Below are positions 59,574 to 64,000 of a DNA stretch of 64,000 nucleotides, piece by piece (position 1 is the stretch's first letter; every line of letters begins with the position of its first letter). Location: NCBI GenBank assembly GCA_029246505.1, contig JAQWNC010000007.1, positions 57,944-121,943 of the forward strand, written 5' to 3'. Under the pieces are notes generated by a model. The model did no database searches, had not been told where the DNA came from, and saw only the letters and a program-made list of their open reading frames with translations. Position numbers and translations under genes: made by a program. Source of the stretch: Arenicellaceae bacterium (GTDB taxonomy: Bacteria > Pseudomonadota > Gammaproteobacteria > Arenicellales > Arenicellaceae).

Positions 59574-60935
59574 TCAAAACAACGCCAGAGCTGCGACAAA
59601 CACCACACCCGTATACAGCAAAGCGATAACGCAATAGCCCATTATATCTCGGATATGCAAGCCCGCGATAGCCAGTAATGGAATAGCAAACAAAGGTTGG
59701 ATCATATTGGTCCATTGATCGCCCCAGGCTACTGCCATGACGACTCGCGGCAAATCGGCGCCCAACACCAAGGCCGCATTGACAACTATGGGCCCCTGTA
59801 CCGCCCATTGCCCACCCCCTGATGGGATAAATATATTCAAAATTCCTGCAGAAAAAAATGAAAAGATTGACAAGGTTTCAGCGCTGGCGATAGATACAAA
59901 AAACTCTACCAACATCGCCCCAAGGCCAGACGCCGCCATCACGCCCATCAATCCGGCGTAAAGGGGATACTGGATTAAAAATGGGCCAATCACCTTGGCA
60001 GCATCGGTTAGTAAATCCAGATAATCTTTTGGTGATTTGGACAGTGTCAAACCAGCCAACAAGAAAATAAAATTCAAAATATCCAGATTCAAACTTCCGC
60101 CATCGCGAATAAAAAACAGACCTAAATAGGCCAAACCTAATAGCATCAGGAAGACATTTAAGCCATGAGCGTTTTCCAGGCGCTCCGCAGGACTACCCTT
60201 ACTGTGTATAGCTCCTTCTATGCCTTCGCCGGAATCGATAGACAAACGATCTGATCGGTCGGAGTCCAGATGATCTGGTAATGGATTACAATCGGCGACC
60301 GAGGGGGCTTGGCTAGCCATAACAAACGGTAGAGTTAACAAAACCAAAAAAGCCACCGCCATGTTAATCGGTGAAAAAATTGTCGCGGCCACGGGGATCA
60401 TACCGATGGTTCCTTCCAAAAAATGACCAGGAGTGTTTACCACCAAAGGGATCGACCCTGATAACCCTTGATGCCAGATGACAAAACCCGCATAGCTCGA
60501 CGCTACCAGCAAAGGATAATGAACTGCAACGGCCTTAGCTTTCAAACTTTCAGCAACGGTACGAGAGAAAATCGCCCCAACCACCAACGCTAGCCCCCAG
60601 GAAAATAGCGCCGTCAGGGCAGTGACAAAACATACGATAATATAAGCGCTGCGCGCGGTATTGATACGTTCAGCTGCCGATTGTAGGAGCCGCCTGATCG
60701 GTGCCGTTCCAGCTAACGCATGACCGAATACCAGTATCAAGATCATCTGCCCAGTAAAACGCAGCAAGCTCCAAAAACTACCGCCCCAAGCCTCAATGGT
60801 TTGTAAAAACCCAAAATCAGCTACCGTTATACTTAAGACTAATACCAGAGCTGTTAGCAATGCCGCGATAACCAGTGGGTCTGGTATCCAGCGCTCAACC
60901 ATTCCAACAAAAAAGTCGCTTAATTTTTTAATCAT
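59574..60935 (-). CDS. atoE: Short-chain fatty acid transporter, AtoE family
   Basis: 453 residues from the ATG at 60935 (MIKKLSDFFVG), with GAG-rich sequence upstream; the longer frame adds 27 residues with no membrane character. About a dozen hydrophobic segments. V-E-R-W-I-P-D-P-L-V at the start, F-S-W-G-L-A-L-V-V-G, W-H-Q-G-L-S-G-S, and F-I-P-S-G-G-G-Q-W-A-V-Q-G-P match AtoE/TIGR00366 proteins. Likely imports short-chain fatty acids, in line with etf, fadB and cobalamin genes downstream. Substrate inferred from family. Confidence 0.92.
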   Translation of the reverse strand: MIKKLSDFFVGMVERWIPDPLVIAALLTALVLVLSITVADFGFLQTIEAWGGSFWSLLRFTGQMILILVFGHALAGTAPIRRLLQSAAERINTARSAYIIVCFVTALTALFSWGLALVVGAIFSRTVAESLKAKAVAVHYPLLVASSYAGFVIWHQGLSGSIPLVVNTPGHFLEGTIGMIPVAATIFSPINMAVAFLVLLTLPFVMASQAPSVADCNPLPDHLDSDRSDRLSIDSGEGIEGAIHSKGSPAERLENAHGLNVFLMLLGLAYLGLFFIRDGGSLNLDILNFIFLLAGLTLSKSPKDYLDLLTDAAKVIGPFLIQYPLYAGLMGVMAASGLGAMLVEFFVSIASAETLSIFSFFSAGILNIFIPSGGGQWAVQGPIVVNAALVLGADLPRVVMAVAWGDQWTNMIQPLFAIPLLAIAGLHIRDIMGYCVIALLYTGVVFVAALALF

Positions 60936-61251
60936 CTCGATCTCGCTCGCAATTTCCAAAGCCTTTACTAACCTTAATACATAAAATTTAAGATATCTCG
61001 GATTAGTGAATATCAAACCCTAGTTTTTCTAGATAAAGATCAGGTTTCTAATCCGCGTAAAAGCCTCGACAAAGATAGTGAGGAGCCCCCGCATTAATTA
61101 GGTTTGGGCTAAGTATTTTGATTGAGGTACAATCCCACCCGAATCGGAACAGAAATAGCCTCAAAAAAGTGATTAGTGCGGCTTACTAGCGCGCCTAGAA
61201 ACAAAACTTGAAGCCGTATAGAGCCCGATTATCTAAGGAAATTGAATATTT

Positions 61252-61328
61252 GGGCCTGTAGCTCAGCTGGTTAGAGCAGTGGACTCATAATCCATTGGTC
61301 GGAGGTTCGAATCCTCCCGGGCCCACCA
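61252..61328 (+). tRNA. tRNA with CAU anticodon, probably tRNA-Ile2
   Basis: 77 bases including encoded CCA. Acceptor 7 base pairs, T-arm GGAGG/CCTCC with TTCGAAT loop, anticodon stem GTGGA/TCCAT, loop CTCATAA with CAT at 61286-61288. C4-G69 and C5-G68 are the acceptor pairs reported as positive determinants for lysidine synthase TilS, so tRNA-Ile2 is favoured over elongator Met. Not certain without comparison. Confidence 0.95.
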
Positions 61329-61492
61329 TATTGTATATATTATTCATTGACTTATAGGTAATCATGCTAGAATATCAGGCGTTCGATTGGTCTCCAGAAA
61401 TTTGCCCTAAGTAATACAATTAAGCATCGTATGAAGTCTATTCAAAGCTAGGGCAAGCTAATCCAGATTAAGCATAAATGAATTACCACTTT

Positions 61493-63016
61493 ATGACCCT
61501 TAAAATACACGGTGTATTAGTAATTGCAATGTTGCTATCACTAACCGAAGTTATTTACGCCCAAGATACCATCAGTCGCGAAGAGTTCGAAGCTTTAAAG
61601 GCAATGGTTGTTGAACTAAAAAATGAAAATGCTCAACTGAGAAACTCCCAAATACAGGAAAGTACTCCTAATAATAACTCCCAAATAAGCGGAAGCACCT
61701 CAAACAATTTTGTTGGAACTAACTCTAAATATAACTTTAATATACTGGACCACGCAGAAAGAACAAATACTAAGCAACTGTATCAATTAGAAGCACTAAG
61801 TAACGGTATGCTTGACAGCACACTCACCTTAGGTGGGCAAGTAACAGCTCTCACTAATTATCAAGATGCAAATGAAGACACAAAGTTTGGTTGGCTCATG
61901 CGTCATCCAACTCCGAGTAATCAGGTGGGTACGTCTGCATCTGAAGCAGTTGTTCACTCTGCGAATATAAATTTAACAGCCAAATTACACGAAAATTTAA
62001 CAGGTTACATAGAGCTACTTTACAATCCGGAACAAAATTTTGCAGCAAACTCATCAATAACTGGATTGCCGCGCAATAATGTTAATGTTCGTAAGGCATA
62101 TCTTCTTTGGGGGAATTTAGATAAGTCCCCAATGTATGCATCACTTGGAAAAATGGATATTCCCTTTGGCTGGAATGATACGGTTAGCCCTTTTACTAAT
62201 TCTACCAATTGGCATTCTTTTGCTGGATTAGCATATGGCGGTTTAGCTGGATATGCTAAAGACAATCTACATCTAAGGGTAATGGCGATACAAGGAGGGG
62301 CTCAATTTAGAAATGCTAATACTCCGGTTAAAGGGACAAACGTACCCTCGAAACTGAATAATTTTGCTGCAGATGCGAACTATACTTTTACCTTTGGAAA
62401 CGACACCTCTTTAAACCTGGGGCTTAGTTATCAATATGGTTCAAGTTATTGCCAGGGCTACGAAGATACGCCAGCGGAAGCGCATTCAACGGGGGTAAGA
62501 TTTATTCCTAACGTTACTAGAAACACTGCGCCACAAGGCGTTAGGCATTTCAAATCATGTGATGAAAATAACAGTTCAGTAGCGACCTATGCCGCTTATA
62601 AAACCAGTAAACTAGTGCTTGCAGCGGAATATGCAACTACTTCGGATGTCTGGCCAGGAACCTTTAATCCCTATATACCTCAATTCGCTGCGCAGAAAAA
62701 TGAAACTTTCACCTTAGGTGGAAAGTATGCTACTAATCTTGGCTTATCTGAGCCCGTTAGTTTCTCTATAGAATTTAGTAGCTTTAATGCTGGTGCTCCG
62801 GGTTCTGATTGGGAGAAACAAGATCAACTAGTATTTGGGACATCTTATTATTTAACTCCAAGTGTCAATCTTTTTTCAGAAATAATCCGTGCGGATGGAT
62901 GGGTACCTTTGAATTTCCTAAGTGGTGGTAACCCCGGTAGTTTAGTTGGAACGTCCTGGTCTAGCCAAACTTCGAAAAATACCATCGGTGTTATTGGAAT
63001 ACAGGCGGCATTTTAA
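61493..63016 (+). CDS. Outer-membrane beta-barrel porin (LbtU/DUF3573-like)
   Basis: 507 residues from the ATG at 61493 (MTLKIHGVLVI); an ATG five codons upstream is also possible. Signal peptide ends V-I-Y-A-Q. A short coiled coil (E-E-F-E-A-L-K-A-M-V-V-E-L-K-N-E-N-A-Q-L) follows, then a Ser/Asn-rich linker and alternating beta strands with aromatic ends. The protein finishes in Phe, the usual outer-membrane insertion signal. Resembles LbtU-type siderophore porins and related large porins. Substrate is not indicated by neighbours. Confidence 0.75.
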   Translation: MTLKIHGVLVIAMLLSLTEVIYAQDTISREEFEALKAMVVELKNENAQLRNSQIQESTPNNNSQISGSTSNNFVGTNSKYNFNILDHAERTNTKQLYQLEALSNGMLDSTLTLGGQVTALTNYQDANEDTKFGWLMRHPTPSNQVGTSASEAVVHSANINLTAKLHENLTGYIELLYNPEQNFAANSSITGLPRNNVNVRKAYLLWGNLDKSPMYASLGKMDIPFGWNDTVSPFTNSTNWHSFAGLAYGGLAGYAKDNLHLRVMAIQGGAQFRNANTPVKGTNVPSKLNNFAADANYTFTFGNDTSLNLGLSYQYGSSYCQGYEDTPAEAHSTGVRFIPNVTRNTAPQGVRHFKSCDENNSSVATYAAYKTSKLVLAAEYATTSDVWPGTFNPYIPQFAAQKNETFTLGGKYATNLGLSEPVSFSIEFSSFNAGAPGSDWEKQDQLVFGTSYYLTPSVNLFSEIIRADGWVPLNFLSGGNPGSLVGTSWSSQTSKNTIGVIGIQAAF

Positions 63017-63079
63017 CGGCTGAATAATACTCAGCTTTGGATCCATTATAGGGATTCCATTTTCTTTTAAACTCCCCCC

Positions 63080-63124
63080 AGTCGGGCAAACAAGGCATGT
63101 TATCCGACTAGATTTTTAATTTTT
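63080..63124 (+). terminator. Possible terminator after the porin gene
   Basis: AGTCGG (63080-63085) pairs with CCGACT (63104-63109) around an 18-base loop, followed by a T-rich run. About 65 bases after the porin stop. Confidence 0.4.
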
Positions 63125-63207
63125 GAGTATAATAAATCATCGAAGTTTGTCTAGAGAAGACTGATCTCATAGAGGGAATAATCAGATTTGCTTGTTGGCA
63201 TTAAGTG

Positions 63208-63678
63208 CTACTTCATAGATGCATAAGTTAGTGGTAATTCAGTGGTGTATTTGATGTCTTCCATAGCAAAGCTAGAGGAGACATCAGACAGTTCTACCTT
63301 GCTAATGAGATTTTTGTAAACCTTATCAAATGTGGCGATATCAGGCACCACGACGCGCAGTAAGTAATCTACATCACCGCTCATTCGGTAAAATTCGACA
63401 ACTTCGGGTATGTCATCGACAGTATGAGCGAAGGCCTCTAGCCATTCGGGTGTATGCTGGTTGGTGCGCACGGCTACGAAGACGGTAGTCTCGAGATTAA
63501 GTTTACGCCGGTCCAATAAGGCTACGCGCTGTTGAATATAGCCGTCTTCTTCCAAACGCTGAATACGTCGCCAACAGGGGGAGGAGGACAAGTTCACGGC
63601 ATCAGCGATATCAGAAATGGAGATATCGGCGCATTTTTGAAGTAGGACAAGAATCTCTTTATCTGTTTTATCTAGCAA
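63208..63678 (-). CDS. Lrp/AsnC family transcriptional regulator
   Basis: 156 residues. Winged helix-turn-helix at residues about 4-60 (D-K-T-D-K-E-I-L-V-L-L-Q, V-N-L-S-S-S-P-C-W-R-R-I-Q-R-L-E) and the C-terminal RAM ligand-binding domain (G-D-V-D-Y-L-L-R-V-V-V-P-D). Feast/famine regulators of this type sense amino acids. Divergent from the DUF6356 gene with AT-rich repeats between them, likely autoregulatory. Confidence 0.92.
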   Translation of the reverse strand: MLDKTDKEILVLLQKCADISISDIADAVNLSSSPCWRRIQRLEEDGYIQQRVALLDRRKLNLETTVFVAVRTNQHTPEWLEAFAHTVDDIPEVVEFYRMSGDVDYLLRVVVPDIATFDKVYKNLISKVELSDVSSSFAMEDIKYTTELPLTYASMK

Positions 63679-63704
63679 AATTATTCTCTAATTTATAATT
63701 TTTG

Positions 63705-63746
63705 AAGAGTAATAATCTGTATTTATAGCAATTAAGAGCAATAATC
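63705..63746. repeat. Pair of 13-base direct repeats, candidate Lrp operators
   Basis: AAGAGTAATAATC (63705-63717) and AAGAGCAATAATC (63734-63746) match at 12 of 13 bases, offset by 29 bases, about three helical turns. A partly inverted copy (TTATTCTCT) lies at 63681. Located between the divergent Lrp-type and DUF6356 genes. Confidence 0.5.
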
Positions 63747-63807
63747 ACAATTAATAGCTAGCTAGTTTGGGGTAAGGTGCTCTCAATTAAATATAAAGGT
63801 TTAGAGA

Positions 63808-64000
63808 ATGACACTCTTTACAAAACACCCCAACGCCGTCGGCGAGACTTATTTCGAGCATGTGTTCTCAGCCCTGTCCTTTGCGGTCATGATGTTCTTA
63901 GCCAGTGTTATCTGTTCTATCCATTCTGTGCTGCCATTTTTGTTTGAAAAAACAGCGGGGAACATCATTGAAGGCCTTTATCAGAAAATGAAAATAAATC
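63808..64000 (+). CDS. DUF6356 family membrane protein (3' partial)
   Basis: 64 codons reach the right edge. Begins T-L-F-T-K-H-P-N-A-V-G-E-T-Y-F-E-H, then one hydrophobic segment (F-A-V-M-M-F-L-A-S-V-I-C) and P-F-L-F-E-K-T-A-G. This is the DUF6356 pattern of short membrane proteins. AGAG precedes the ATG. Function unknown; divergent from the Lrp-like gene. Confidence 0.78.
   Translation, partial: MTLFTKHPNAVGETYFEHVFSALSFAVMMFLASVICSIHSVLPFLFEKTAGNIIEGLYQKMKIN

Noticed and set aside
61090..61140. Possible -35/-10 pair (TTGGGC / TACAAT) before the tRNA gene
   Set aside because: About 120 bases too far upstream of the mature tRNA to be assigned with confidence.

Overview
The window looks like chromosomal DNA of a free-living, aerobic, Gram-negative gammaproteobacterium, plausibly marine. 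The main evidence is the gene order folB / plsY / tsaD / rpsU-yqeY-dnaG-rpoD, a leuCDB operon, FadB, an ETF/ETF-QO chain and many lipoproteins and exported proteins. No phage, insertion sequence, integron or CRISPR array is visible. The accessory content is metabolic.

Region 1 (1-12.6 kb) is accessory catabolism. It holds the 3' part of a multihaem cytochrome c with TPR repeats, a sulfatase-fold lipoprotein with altered active-site motifs, and an uncharacterised exported two-domain protein paired with a DUF6152 protein. It also holds protocatechuate 4,5-dioxygenase-like LigA/LigB and a three-subunit molybdenum hydroxylase whose [2Fe-2S] subunit has a Tat/lipobox leader. A tiny membrane ORF follows the hydroxylase, and a convergent cytochrome b gene sits beside it. 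Region 2 (12.8-19.1 kb) is a CzcCBA-type divalent metal efflux operon headed by a His-rich exported protein. Region 3 (19.5-23.9 kb) holds a decayed nitroreductase, an exported cyclase-family protein, an exported FAH/hydratase-family protein and a serine hydrolase.

Region 4 (24-42 kb) is mostly housekeeping: ferredoxin-reductase-like flavoprotein, GTP-PEPCK, a GTP cyclohydrolase II homologue, TfoX-N protein, leuCDB-bioA with a broken divergent LysR gene, uppP, folB, plsY, tsaD, and the macromolecular-synthesis operon rpsU-yqeY-dnaG-rpoD.

Region 5 (42-50.3 kb) is a second accessory island of exported proteins. It contains a ricin-like secreted protein, two dihaem cytochromes c (one with an apparent frameshift at the signal peptide junction), and three more DUF6152/partner units, one of them a single fused gene. 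A Rossmann protein with a signal peptide and a DUF1330 protein end it. Region 6 (50.4-61 kb) is fatty-acid and electron-transfer metabolism: FadB, SURF1, an arylsulfotransferase-like lipoprotein, ETF-QO, EtfA, EtfB, cobalamin adenosyltransferase and an AtoE-type short-chain fatty acid transporter. The right end carries a CAU-anticodon tRNA, an outer-membrane porin, an Lrp/AsnC regulator and the start of a DUF6356 gene.

The strongest candidate for an undescribed system is the recurring association of DUF6152 with a second exported domain marked by a G-x-W-E-x-D-T-L-V-V core. It appears four times here: three adjacent gene pairs in both gene orders and one gene fusion, with cytochromes c or aromatic-oxidation genes as neighbours. 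The repeated pairing and the fusion argue for a two-component periplasmic module of unknown function.
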